DNA of 41,259 nucleotides from Flavobacteriaceae bacterium (GTDB lineage Bacteria; Bacteroidota; Bacteroidia; Flavobacteriales; Flavobacteriaceae): NCBI GenBank assembly GCA_017851655.1, contig JAFMMH010000011.1, positions 1 to 41,259 of the forward strand, read 5' to 3'. Shown piece by piece: positions 23,438 to 30,720 of this stretch (position 1 is its first letter; each line of letters starts with the position of its first letter). The notes under the pieces were generated by a model. It saw only the letters and a program-made list of their open reading frames with translations, ran no database searches and was not told where the DNA came from. The position numbers and the translations under genes were made by a program.

Positions 23438-24759
23438 GATCGTTTCAGTGGGATGCGTAACAGCATGATCCCTCCAAAAATAAAGAAGATTATGAAAAAT
23501 AAAATACTGTTACGCATACTGCCTGAAATATGATCAATCAGTCCAAAACAGATCATTCCGATTACGATTCCAATCTTCTCAGTGACATCATAAAAACTAA
23601 AAAAAGAAGTTGTGTCTTGGGTATTATCAGGTATGAGTTTGGAATAAGTAGATCTTGAAAGCGATTGCAACCCTCCCATAACCATTCCAACAAATCCAGC
23701 AACAATATAAAATTGTAAAGGTGTTCGGGTGTAATAAGCTACAACACATAGCACAGCCCAAATAGCATTGATTGCTACAAGGACATTAATGTTGCCAAAT
23801 CTTTCTGAGGCGCGAGATGTGAGTATAGCTCCAAAAATAGCTACAATTTGGATCAGTAAAATACTTACAATCAAACCGACTGTTTTTTCACTAGAACTTG
23901 CCCAAGAAATTTCTTCTTCTCCGAAATAGGCCGCTACTAAAAGTACCGTTTGCAAAGCCATACTGTATAAGAAAAATGCAGGCAAAAAACGTTTCAACCC
24001 CATATGTTGATCCAGCTGATTCCAAACCAGTCTGAGTTCTTTAAAGCCGTTCCAAAAAATATCTTTAGTAACCTTTACCTCATGATTCCCTTTGGGAAGG
24101 AAATAAAAAGCATACTGACTGAAAAAAGCCCACCAGATTCCGACGGAAACGAAAGAATAACGCATGGCTTTCATTGAGGCCTCTCCTGGAGTACCAGTAA
24201 TACCGAACCACTGAGGCTGCATTACCATTGCGAGATTAGCCAATAATAGTAAAACACTGCCTACGTATCCCATAGAAAAACCTCTTGCACTAGCACGGTC
24301 TTGTTGTTCAGGATAGGCAATGTCAGGAAGATATGAATTATAAAAAACCAAACTCGACCAAATCCCTACCATAGCTAAGAAGTAGAAAAACAAGCCCAGA
24401 TAAATGGTTTCTAATTCAAAAAAATATAAGCCTACACAAGAAAGTGATCCCATATAAACAAAGATTTTCATAAACTTCTTTTTGTTCCCTATATAGTCAG
24501 CTATCCCCGATAAGATGGGAGAGATAAAGGCGACAATCACAAAAGCAAAGGCAGTCACAAAACTTATAACCGCTGTGTTCTTAATATCGGATCCAAAAAA
24601 AGAAATGGTATTTTGATCTACAAATAAAGCTCCAAAATAAATAGGAAAGATTGCTGAAGAAATAACTAAAGAATAAACAGAATTAGCCCAATCGTATGAA
24701 GCCCAAGCATTGATTAATTTTTTACTTCCCTTTTCCAAAGGAACTTTTGGTGATCGCAT
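23434..24759 (-). CDS. UMF1-family MFS transporter
   Basis: The 441-aa polytopic membrane protein carries the UMF1/Atg22-like signature at the N-terminus (NAWASYDWANSVYSLVISSAIFP). It has about 12 hydrophobic segments and the SRSTYSKLIPDN..T..FFSFYDVTEKIG motif characteristic of this family. Bacterial UMF1 proteins are inner-membrane permeases of unknown substrate; the yeast relative Atg22 exports amino acids from the vacuole. A central break after segment six (GNHEVKVTKDIFWNGFKELR) is the usual cytoplasmic loop. It runs downstream of the M48 peptidase gene on the same strand, 50 nt apart. Confidence 0.88.
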   Translation of the reverse strand: MRSPKVPLEKGSKKLINAWASYDWANSVYSLVISSAIFPIYFGALFVDQNTISFFGSDIKNTAVISFVTAFAFVIVAFISPILSGIADYIGNKKKFMKIFVYMGSLSCVGLYFFELETIYLGLFFYFLAMVGIWSSLVFYNSYLPDIAYPEQQDRASARGFSMGYVGSVLLLLANLAMVMQPQWFGITGTPGEASMKAMRYSFVSVGIWWAFFSQYAFYFLPKGNHEVKVTKDIFWNGFKELRLVWNQLDQHMGLKRFLPAFFLYSMALQTVLLVAAYFGEEEISWASSSEKTVGLIVSILLIQIVAIFGAILTSRASERFGNINVLVAINAIWAVLCVVAYYTRTPLQFYIVAGFVGMVMGGLQSLSRSTYSKLIPDNTQDTTSFFSFYDVTEKIGIVIGMICFGLIDHISGSMRNSILFFIIFFIFGGIMLLRIPLKRS

Positions 24760-24809
24760 CTATATAATTTAGTATCTAAATGTAGCAAAATCATATTGAT
24801 ATTATCAAT

Positions 24810-25613
24810 TCAATTCTTGTTGATTTCTTTCGCACGTTTTTTAGCCTCAGAAATCCACTCGGACAAATTATTGATTCTTCGTTCGTTAGAAGGATGAGTG
24901 CTTAAAATTTCTGGTGGTGATTTTCCACCAGAGTTCTTTTTCATTCGTTCCCACAGTTTGGGTGCTTCCTCAGGATTGAACCCTGCAATTGCCATTAACT
25001 CTAAACCTATCCGATCAGCTTCAGTTTCGTGTTTACGACTAAAAGGTAATACAGCACCAACAGTACTTCCAATTCCGTAAGCTGTCAGAATAGCTTTTCT
25101 TTTTTTCTCTGGTTGGCTCTCGGTGGTTTTTAATGCTACCAAATTTAACCCCTGTTGTGCCAAACTTAGCGTCATTCGCTGTCCCCCATGATCCAAAAGC
25201 GCATGTGCTACTTCATGTCCCATAATGGCTGCAATGCCATCCCTATTTTGAGCTACAGCTAAGATACCGGAGTAAAACACAATCTTTCCTCCCGGCATAC
25301 ACCAAGCGTTTTTTTGAGGGTCTTTAACCAAATTGTATTCCCAAGCATAGTCCTTGAGATATTCTGGTGCACCTTTAAATTCATAATAGGCCTGAGCTGC
25401 CCTTGCGATTTGTTCGCCAATTTCGACAATTTCTCTTTGTTCTGGTGTATTTTCTAAAACAGTATGCTCCTTTAAAAAGTTCGAATATTGATTAAATGCC
25501 ATTGGAAACAATTGCTTATTCGAAAACGCATTAAACGTTTTTTTGCCGGGAAGTTGGTTTACTTTACAAGCACTCAATAAAAAAACGAAAAGCAATAGAA
25601 AGAAGGTTCTCAT
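24810..25613 (-). CDS. M48-family metallopeptidase lipoprotein
   Basis: The 267-aa protein has a lipoprotein signal (FFLLLFVFLLSAC, lipobox LSAC with Cys at about residue 16). The zinc motif HEVAHALLDH lies near residue 133, and the third ligand is in RKHETEADRIGLELMA about 60 residues on. This is the minimal LoiP/BepA-like M48 peptidase that cleaves or quality-controls outer-membrane proteins in the periplasm. There is no TPR domain as in BepA. It lies upstream of the UMF1 transporter and is divergent from msrB. Confidence 0.9.
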   Translation of the reverse strand: MRTFFLLLFVFLLSACKVNQLPGKKTFNAFSNKQLFPMAFNQYSNFLKEHTVLENTPEQREIVEIGEQIARAAQAYYEFKGAPEYLKDYAWEYNLVKDPQKNAWCMPGGKIVFYSGILAVAQNRDGIAAIMGHEVAHALLDHGGQRMTLSLAQQGLNLVALKTTESQPEKKRKAILTAYGIGSTVGAVLPFSRKHETEADRIGLELMAIAGFNPEEAPKLWERMKKNSGGKSPPEILSTHPSNERRINNLSEWISEAKKRAKEINKN

Positions 25614-25712
25614 GAGATAAGGGATTTAAACCAAAAATACAAAATCAGTCTTTAAAAAATGTTAAATAGTGGGTTCTCCTTCTTGAAATTTTAAACGCTA
25701 AAAAAGTTTGGT

Positions 25713-25720
25713 TAGCTTTG
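25713..25720 (+). promoter_or_regulatory. -7 element upstream of the first msrB
   Basis: TAGCTTTG matches TAnnTTTG and directly precedes an ATG at 25721. Transcription would start about 25725-25727, so translation most likely begins at the next in-frame ATG, 25736. Confidence 0.5.
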
Positions 25721-25735
25721 ATGAAAAATTTGCAA

Positions 25736-26227
25736 ATGAAAACCTATACCCCACTATTTCTCATATTATTCTTCATAGGATGCAAGGGAAACTCTCAAGA
25801 AACGAAACAACAAAAAACCAAAACATACGCAGTAGTAAAAACTGACGCAGAATGGAAGGCTGAACTTCCAGAAATGACCTATTATGTTTTGCGAAAAGCA
25901 GGAACAGAGCGAGCCTTTTCTGGTCCTTTAAATAATAATAAAAAAGAAGGGGTTTATGTTTGTGCGGGCTGTCAAAGTCCCCTCTATGAATCCCAATACA
26001 AATACGATTCCAAAAGCGGCTGGCCATCTTTTGACAGAGGAATAGATGAAAATTTAGAATACGATGTAGATTATAAGATTGGCTATGCCAGAACTGAACT
26101 CAAATGCAATGTCTGCGGAGGACATCTAGGTCATGTCTTTAACGACGGCCCTCGAAACACTACTGGGAATAGGCATTGTATCAATTCAGCAGCCTTAAAA
26201 TTTATTCCTTCCGATGAAAAACCATAA
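25736..26227 (+). CDS. msrB: Methionine-(R)-sulfoxide reductase MsrB, lipoprotein form
   Basis: The 163-aa protein has a lipoprotein signal (YTPLFLILFFIGC, lipobox FIGC) and a full SelR/MsrB domain. Structural zinc Cys pairs are in CAGCQSPLY and CNVCGGHLGHVF; the substrate motif is SGWPSF; the catalytic Cys is in RHCINSAALKF. It reduces methionine-R-sulfoxide in proteins, here in the periplasm or outer membrane. The listed ORF start (TTG 25718) lies inside the -7 element, so I choose ATG 25736, which also gives a clean signal peptide. It overlaps the second msrB by 14 nt. Confidence 0.9.
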   Translation: MKTYTPLFLILFFIGCKGNSQETKQQKTKTYAVVKTDAEWKAELPEMTYYVLRKAGTERAFSGPLNNNKKEGVYVCAGCQSPLYESQYKYDSKSGWPSFDRGIDENLEYDVDYKIGYARTELKCNVCGGHLGHVFNDGPRNTTGNRHCINSAALKFIPSDEKP

Positions 26228-26624
26228 ATCCTACCCCATCCAAAAAAGTGAAGAAGCCTGGAAAGAAGAATTGGATGCAGAATCCTATAGAATTTTAAGG
26301 GAGAAAGGAACCGAATATCCTTTTACTGGATCCTACAATACCCATTTTGAAAAAGGTATTTATAAATGTAAAGGATGTGATGCACCATTGTATGATTCAT
26401 CCAGTAAATTTGACAGTAGTTGTGGTTGGCCAAGTTACAGCGCTGCTTTGGACGGTGCTTTAGAATTTATTCGCGATACGACACACGGTATGGTACGTAC
26501 TGAAATTGTCTGTGCGAATTGCGGCGGACATCAAGGACATGTCTTTCAAGATGGCCCTGCCCCTACTGGTGAGCGCTACTGTGTAAACTCTGCCAGTGTA
26601 CGATTTCATCCGAAGGAAAAATAA
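26214..26624 (+). CDS. msrB: Methionine-(R)-sulfoxide reductase MsrB, cytoplasmic form
   Basis: The 136-aa protein is a complete MsrB domain without a signal peptide. Zinc Cys pairs lie in CKGCDAPLY and CANCGGHQGHVF, SCGWPSY is the substrate loop, and the catalytic Cys is in RYCVNSASVRFHP. It repairs methionine-R-sulfoxide in the cytoplasm. It overlaps the lipoprotein MsrB gene by 14 nt, so the pair is probably co-translated and serves two compartments. The two domains clearly share ancestry (KSEEAWKEEL versus TDAEWKAEL at the start), which suggests an old duplication. Confidence 0.92.
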   Translation: MKNHKSYPIQKSEEAWKEELDAESYRILREKGTEYPFTGSYNTHFEKGIYKCKGCDAPLYDSSSKFDSSCGWPSYSAALDGALEFIRDTTHGMVRTEIVCANCGGHQGHVFQDGPAPTGERYCVNSASVRFHPKEK

Positions 26625-26651
26625 AATACCAAAAAATTGCCCTCAGTTTTG

Positions 26652-26659
26652 TAACTTTG
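26652..26659 (+). promoter_or_regulatory. -7 element of lpdA
   Basis: TAACTTTG is an exact TAnnTTTG match 22 nt before the lpdA ATG. A TTG at 26636 is closer than the normal -33 spacing, so only the -7 element is convincing. Confidence 0.5.
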
Positions 26660-26681
26660 CACAGAATTTAAACAGTATTTC

Positions 26682-28070
26682 ATGACTGCATATGATATCA
26701 TAATTTTAGGAAGCGGACCTGGCGGATACGTCACTGCGATTCGTGCCTCACAATTGGGTTTTAAAACCGCTATTGTAGAAAAAGAAAGCCTTGGAGGCGT
26801 ATGTCTCAATTGGGGTTGTATTCCTACCAAAGCACTCTTAAAATCAGCTCAAGTGTTTGAATATCTGAAACACGCTGGAGATTACGGTCTTACCGTAAAA
26901 GAATACGACAAAGATTTTGACGCTGTAGTAAACCGCAGTAGAAATGTAGCTGGAGGAATGAGCAAAGGCGTTCAGTTTTTGATGAAAAAAAATAAGATTG
27001 ATGTCATCGACGGTTTTGGAAAAATACTTCCAGGGAAAAAAGTAGCCGTAACCAAAGGTGAAAAAACCGAAGAATACCAAGCAAAACATATCATCATCGC
27101 TACAGGAGCTCGTTCACGTGAGCTTCCTAGTTTACCACAAGATGGAGAAAAAGTTATCGGTTATCGTAAAGCAATGACCCTTTCAAAACAGCCTAAAAAA
27201 TTAATCGTAGTAGGATCCGGTGCCATTGGGATCGAGTTCGCCTATTTCTATAACGCCATGGGTACGGAAGTAACTATTGTAGAGTATTTGGACCGCATTG
27301 TTCCAGTAGAAGACGAAGAAATATCCAAACAATTGGAACGTTCTTTCAAAAAAAGTGGAATCAATATTCTGACCAATGCCGAAGTTACTGGAGTTGACAC
27401 CAAAGGAAAAGGTGTAAAAGCTACTGTAAAAACCTCTAAAGGAGAACAGATCCTAGAAGCTGATATTGTACTCTCAGCTGTAGGGATTAAGACCAACATC
27501 GAAAATATAGGATTGGAAGAGGTTGGTATAGCCGTAGACCGCGATAAAATTTTAGTAAACGATTTTTACCAAACGAACTTACCGGGATATTATGCCATTG
27601 GAGACGTAACCCAAGGGCAAGCCTTGGCACATGTTGCCTCTGCAGAAGGAATCCTCTGTGTGGAAAAAATTGCAGGAATGCATGTAGAACCATTGGATTA
27701 CGGTAACGTACCGGGTTGTACCTACTGCGCCCCTGAAATTGCTTCTGTAGGACTTACCGAAGCTCAAGCCAAAGAAAAAGGATACGATATTAAAGTAGGT
27801 AAATTTCCTTTTTCCGCCTCTGGAAAAGCACAAGCTAGTGGAAATTCAGATGGTTTTGTAAAAGTGATTTTTGATGCAAAATACGGTGAATGGCTTGGAT
27901 GCCATATGATAGGTGCTGGTGTAACTGATATGATTGCAGAAGCGGTCTTAGGACGTAAGTTAGAAACTACAGGACACGAGGTGCTCAAAACTGTACACCC
28001 CCACCCCACAATGAGTGAGGCCGTAATGGAAGCCGTTGCTGATGCGTACGATGAAGTGATTCATTTGTAG
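26682..28070 (+). CDS. lpdA: Dihydrolipoyl dehydrogenase (E3)
   Basis: The 462-aa flavoprotein has FAD-binding IILGSGPGGYVTAIRA at the N-terminus and the redox disulfide motif GGVCLNWGCIPTKALLKS near residue 40. NAD-binding VVGSGAIGIEFA is near residue 175, the second FAD motif is GYYAIGDVTQGQALAH, and the C-terminal catalytic HPHPTMSE follows. It reoxidises dihydrolipoyl groups of 2-oxoacid dehydrogenase complexes and of the glycine cleavage H protein. E1/E2 genes are not adjacent. It has its own promoter and a terminator 24 nt downstream. It marks the boundary of the conserved block before the accessory island. Confidence 0.95.
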   Translation: MTAYDIIILGSGPGGYVTAIRASQLGFKTAIVEKESLGGVCLNWGCIPTKALLKSAQVFEYLKHAGDYGLTVKEYDKDFDAVVNRSRNVAGGMSKGVQFLMKKNKIDVIDGFGKILPGKKVAVTKGEKTEEYQAKHIIIATGARSRELPSLPQDGEKVIGYRKAMTLSKQPKKLIVVGSGAIGIEFAYFYNAMGTEVTIVEYLDRIVPVEDEEISKQLERSFKKSGINILTNAEVTGVDTKGKGVKATVKTSKGEQILEADIVLSAVGIKTNIENIGLEEVGIAVDRDKILVNDFYQTNLPGYYAIGDVTQGQALAHVASAEGILCVEKIAGMHVEPLDYGNVPGCTYCAPEIASVGLTEAQAKEKGYDIKVGKFPFSASGKAQASGNSDGFVKVIFDAKYGEWLGCHMIGAGVTDMIAEAVLGRKLETTGHEVLKTVHPHPTMSEAVMEAVADAYDEVIHL

Positions 28071-28093
28071 AAATAACAAACACTTATTTTTTT

Positions 28094-28116
28094 AAAGCCC
28101 TCTTAGAGGGCTTTTT
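28094..28116 (+). terminator. Intrinsic terminator after lpdA
   Basis: A 9-bp GC-rich stem AAAGCCCTC / GAGGGCTTT with a TTA loop is followed by TTATTTTTTT. It ends the lpdA transcript just before the cassette-like island. Confidence 0.88.
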
Positions 28117-28166
28117 ATTTTTTTAGTATATTTGAAATACAGCACCCAAATCTGTGTTCTACACCC

Positions 28167-28493
28167 ATGAAGTACCTACGGCTCATACCCAACTTTCACC
28201 AACAACAATTCACTTCAAGTGCTTCCTTTGCTGGATGTACTCCACATCCATTGCACTTTAGTTTTGCGACACATTTGTTGGAACAAGGTATTTGGTTGAG
28301 ACATATACAAGTTTTATTGGGGCATAACATTAGTAAAACAACGGAGCTTTATACACAAGTCTCTGTTCAAGAAATTGGAAAAATAAAAAACCCTTTAGAT
28401 GATTTTTACAAAACCAAAAGTTCAACAATACATGCTGATTTTGGAAGTATTGTTGAACAAAAAATAAAATATAACGGAAATAAACACACCTAG
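28167..28493 (+). pseudogene. Tyrosine recombinase/integrase, degraded C-terminal fragment
   Basis: Only about 70 residues of a tyrosine-recombinase catalytic domain remain (HPLHFSFATHLLEQGIWLRHIQVLLGHNISKTTELYTQVS). The His of LLGH and the nucleophile Tyr of ELYT are kept. The Arg of the expected H-x-L-R-H motif is replaced (HPLHF), which would abolish strand cleavage. The N-terminal core-binding domain and the first catalytic Arg are missing. The sequence before HP does not align to an integrase by eye. The KIKNPLDDF tail differs from the chromosomal XerD at 39.3 kb, so it is not a XerD copy. It sits at the 5' end of the cassette-like array, with its stop inside a hairpin. Confidence 0.75.
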
Positions 28494-28517
28494 AGGTGAG
28501 TATATACATTAGTTGTA
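28470..28517 (+). repeat. attC-like hairpin site 1 (integrase fragment / GNAT boundary)
   Basis: Outer arms TATAAC (28470-28475) and GTTGTA (28512-28517) pair, with one G-T wobble. The inner palindrome CACCT-AG-AGGTG lies at 28487-28498. The fragment's TAG stop lies in the inner loop. Layout resembles R''/R' and L''/L' boxes of integron attC sites. Confidence 0.45.
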
Positions 28518-28528
28518 CTTAATTGAAA

Positions 28529-29101
28529 ATGACAATCGAAATATTAACAGAAAGAACAAGAGTCAGATTAATTAAATTATCGGATTTAAATTCAATTCAT
28601 AAACTACATTCACTACCTGAAACTGATGAATATAATACGCTAGGAATACCAAAAAGTGTTGAGGAAACTAAGTCTATTATTGAACCCTGGATTACAGAAA
28701 ATGAAAAGGAAAACATTCGAAATTACACTTTCGCTATTGAATCTAATTTGAATAATGATTTCATAGGGTTATTTGGATTAAAACTCGGACATAAAAAATA
28801 TAAAAGAGGTGAGGTTTGGTATAAAATACATTCTGCCTATTGGAATAAAGGAATTGCAACAGAAGTCCTAACGAGAATGATTAATTACGGATTTGATGAA
28901 TTAAATCTGCACAGAATTCAAGCAGGGGTTGCTCTAGGAAATATTGGCTCAATAAAAGTTCTAGAGAAAGTAGGTTTTATTAGAGAAGGAAGAGGACGAC
29001 AAATATTACCTCTGAAATCAGGTTGGTCGGATAATTATGAATTCTCTATTCTTGAAACAGATGAAAGAAAACTAAGTACAACAAAACCTAAACTGCATTA
29101 A
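28529..29101 (+). CDS. GNAT-family N-acetyltransferase (RimJ/RimL-like)
   Basis: The 190-aa protein has the acetyltransferase 3 pattern: TERTRVRLIKLSDL at the N-terminus, YTFAIE..NDFIGLFGLK, GEVWYKIHSAYWNKGIATEVLTRMINYGF (acetyl-CoA binding), then LHRIQAGVALGNIGSIKVLEKVGFIREG. Relatives acetylate ribosomal protein N-termini, antibiotics or small amines; the substrate here is unknown. ATG 28529 is preferred to the TTG at 28523. Its last codons and stop lie inside the hairpin of the downstream attC-like site, as often seen for cassette genes. No promoter of its own is evident. It is probably acquired. Confidence 0.87.
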   Translation: MTIEILTERTRVRLIKLSDLNSIHKLHSLPETDEYNTLGIPKSVEETKSIIEPWITENEKENIRNYTFAIESNLNNDFIGLFGLKLGHKKYKRGEVWYKIHSAYWNKGIATEVLTRMINYGFDELNLHRIQAGVALGNIGSIKVLEKVGFIREGRGRQILPLKSGWSDNYEFSILETDERKLSTTKPKLH

Positions 29102-29131
29102 AACGCAGTTTAGCCTGAACGTTATGAGCAA
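29077..29131 (+). repeat. attC-like hairpin site 2 (GNAT / DUF805 boundary)
   Basis: Outer core TACAAC (29077-29082) and GTTATG (29121-29126) surround a perfect 8-bp inner stem TAAACTGC / GCAGTTTA (29089-29096 with 29105-29112). The right end TAGCC-TGAACGTTATGAGCAA is repeated with few changes at site 3. Confidence 0.55.
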
Positions 29132-29312
29132 TATAAAGAAACGATACAACGGAATGACACAAAAAGGAGAACCATTGAATTTTGCCACGTCTTGACAACT
29201 AAAAATATCTGAAAAGAAAATTTATTTATTTGGATGGAGACCAGCGACCATTAAAAAAACGGGGCGAGACCGAAAAGCCATACGAGTAGGACATTATAAA
29301 CAAATAAAAATT
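29102..29312. other. Non-coding stretch between GNAT and DUF805 genes
   Basis: It contains the right arm of attC-like site 2. A 24-codon ORF starts within that arm (ATG 29124). A 28-codon open stretch ends at the TAG before 29291 (KRKFIYLDGDQRPLKKRG...), which could be the tail of a lost gene. None is supported as a gene. No clear promoter was found for the DUF805 gene. Confidence 0.35.
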
Positions 29313-29684
29313 ATGAATTGGTATTTAAAAGTTTTAAAACAGTACGCTGATTTCAGCGGAAGAGCAAGGAGAAAAGAATATTGGATGTTTGTTTTATTCA
29401 ATATGATTTTTGCGATTGTTGCAGCAATTTTAGATAACGTTTTAGGAATTGCAATGGAAGGAACTGGATATGGTCCATTATACGGAATTTATGCACTTGC
29501 TGTGCTAATTCCAGGATTAGCTGTTGCTGTAAGACGACTTCACGATGTTGGAAAGAGTGGTTGGATGATTTTAATTACTTTAATTCCATTAATTGGAGCG
29601 ATTTGGCTTTTAGTTCTTTTGGTGACAGACAGCAATCTCGGAGAAAATCAATACGGTCAAAATCCAAAGGAAGCGACAGTCTGA
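29313..29684 (+). CDS. DUF805 family membrane protein
   Basis: The 123-aa protein starts with the DUF805 signature YLKVLKQYADFSGRARRKEYWMFVLFN. Three to four hydrophobic helices follow, and the conserved LAVAVRRLHDVGKSGWMILI is near residue 73. The C-terminus is polar (TDSNLGENQYGQNP). It is a small inner-membrane protein of the YhaH type whose function is not known. It is the second gene of the cassette-like array, flanked by attC-like sites on both sides. DUF805 genes are often seen on mobile or accessory DNA. Confidence 0.9.
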   Translation: MNWYLKVLKQYADFSGRARRKEYWMFVLFNMIFAIVAAILDNVLGIAMEGTGYGPLYGIYALAVLIPGLAVAVRRLHDVGKSGWMILITLIPLIGAIWLLVLLVTDSNLGENQYGQNPKEATV

Positions 29685-29698
29685 AACCAAAACAAGTC

Positions 29699-29820
29699 CA
29701 TAACATTGGCTATACGTAATGCGGGAGAAAGTAGTGATTACATTAAATTATTTTTAAGGCAGACGGACAGCTAAGTGCCTTGAAATCCTGCACTACCCTA
29801 GCCCAGAACGTTGTGTGCAA
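29699..29820 (+). repeat. attC-like hairpin site 3 (DUF805 / VOC boundary)
   Basis: Left arm CATAACATTGGCTA..GTAATGCGGGA (29699-29726) pairs imperfectly with the right arm TCCTGCACTACCCTAGCC..AACGTTGTG (29786-29815). A three-base bulge (CAG on the plus strand) is extrahelical, as in integron attC. An inner AAGGCA...TGCCTT stem lies at the tip. At about 117 nt it is the longest and best site. Confidence 0.6.
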
Positions 29821-29855
29821 CTAAAAAATACAAACAAAAAATAAACTTTTATACT

Positions 29856-30221
29856 ATGGAAAATCCTGTGCAATGGTTGGAGATTGCCACCACAGATCTC
29901 GAGAGAGCTAAAGACTTTTACGCGAAAGTATTTGAACTAGAATTTCAATTCATTGAAATGCCAGATAGTAAAATGTATATGTTTGGCGAACCAGACAAAG
30001 TAGGTTCCGCTGGCTGTTTGGTAAAAGCAGAAGGAAGTAACCCGAGCGAGAAGGGAACTGTCATTTACTTTTCTTGTGAAGACGTTGCGTCACAATTAAA
30101 ACTTGTAGAATCGGCAGGAGGTAAATTAATTGTACCCAAAACGGACATTGGTGAATTTGGTTTTTTTGCTCATATTACTGATACTGAAGGAAACCGAATT
30201 GGACTGCATTCAAATAAGTAG
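29856..30221 (+). CDS. VOC-superfamily (glyoxalase/bleomycin-resistance-like) protein
   Basis: The 121-aa protein has one vicinal-oxygen-chelate module pair: VQWLEIATTDLERAKDFYAKVFELEFQF at the N-terminus, MYMFGEPDKVGSAGCLVKAE, then the second half ending FFAHITDTEGNRIGLHSNK. Members are metal-dependent dioxygenases, isomerases or drug-binding proteins; the substrate is unknown. ATG 29856 is the correct start; the track's TTG at 29811 lies inside the attC-like site. It is the third gene of the cassette-like array. Confidence 0.88.
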   Translation: MENPVQWLEIATTDLERAKDFYAKVFELEFQFIEMPDSKMYMFGEPDKVGSAGCLVKAEGSNPSEKGTVIYFSCEDVASQLKLVESAGGKLIVPKTDIGEFGFFAHITDTEGNRIGLHSNK

Positions 30222-30720
30222 AAGCCCAAATTAAATAATAAGTACATAAGAATGTGTGTTAGAATTAACGTTTTATGTGGTTTGAAACGTTTGTAAGCCT
30301 TAGGTCAAAATACATTATTACCATGGACTTTTAGGACTTGAAAAACTCAACAATTCGTTTATCTATTATTCATTGGTAATGATAATAATTGTGGTTGCTT
30401 TGGCGAGCTTATCACAATGACCCCTTTATCCTCAATTAAATAAAATCTGACCCCGATGGGTATTATTGGATCTACCATTCCATCGTCATCAAATCAAAAT
30501 GGGATGAGAATATAATGGATAGTCTAAAGGTTCACTTTAAGCCATAATTCCAAAAAAAGATTTCGGTTCTAAAAGGATAGGTGAAATAGTAAGCTGTTGA
30601 AAATGAAAAATATTCCTGCTTCTCTATTTTTAAAATATTTAAAAGCTAAAAAATATTCACAGTTTTGTACATTAGTTTGAATAGATCAAACAATTAGAAT
30701 CAATCAAATAAATATCTAAA
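30222..30720. other. 499-nt gene-free stretch with decayed remnants
   Basis: A degenerate fourth repeat may lie at 30246-30281 (ACATAAGAA...AACGTTTTATGT, weakly paired). A short open remnant with a hydrophobic helix lies at 30304-30420. The rest is AT-rich and matches nothing I recognise. No convincing promoter for the downstream transporter was found. Confidence 0.4.
30304..30420 (+). pseudogene. Possible C-terminal remnant of a membrane protein
   Basis: A 38-codon frame (GLLGLEKLNNSF then IYYSLVMIIIVVALASLSQ) without a start codon ends in TGA 30418-30420. It reads like the last transmembrane helix of a lost gene. It is short and could be chance. Confidence 0.25.

Larger units (their letters stand above)
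28167..30281 (+). mobile_element. Relic of an integron-like cassette array
   Basis: A decayed tyrosine-recombinase C-terminus is followed by three unrelated single genes in the same orientation (GNAT, DUF805, VOC). Each is bounded by an imperfect hairpin whose outer arms read YAYAAC and GTTRTR. R-to-R distances are about 0.61, 0.69 and 0.46 kb, normal for gene cassettes. The sites do not fit canonical attC (RYYYAAC/GTTRRRY), and the integrase is in the cassette orientation, not divergent. The interpretation is inference from site symmetry and gene layout. Confidence 0.55.

Noticed and set aside
28487-28498. CACCTAGAGGTG palindrome as a terminator
   Set aside because: The stem is short and has no T-run; it fits better as the inner part of an attC-like site.
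29124-29195. Short ORF MSNIKKRYNGMTQKG starting within attC-like site 2
   Set aside because: Only 23 codons, with no recognisable domain and no promoter.
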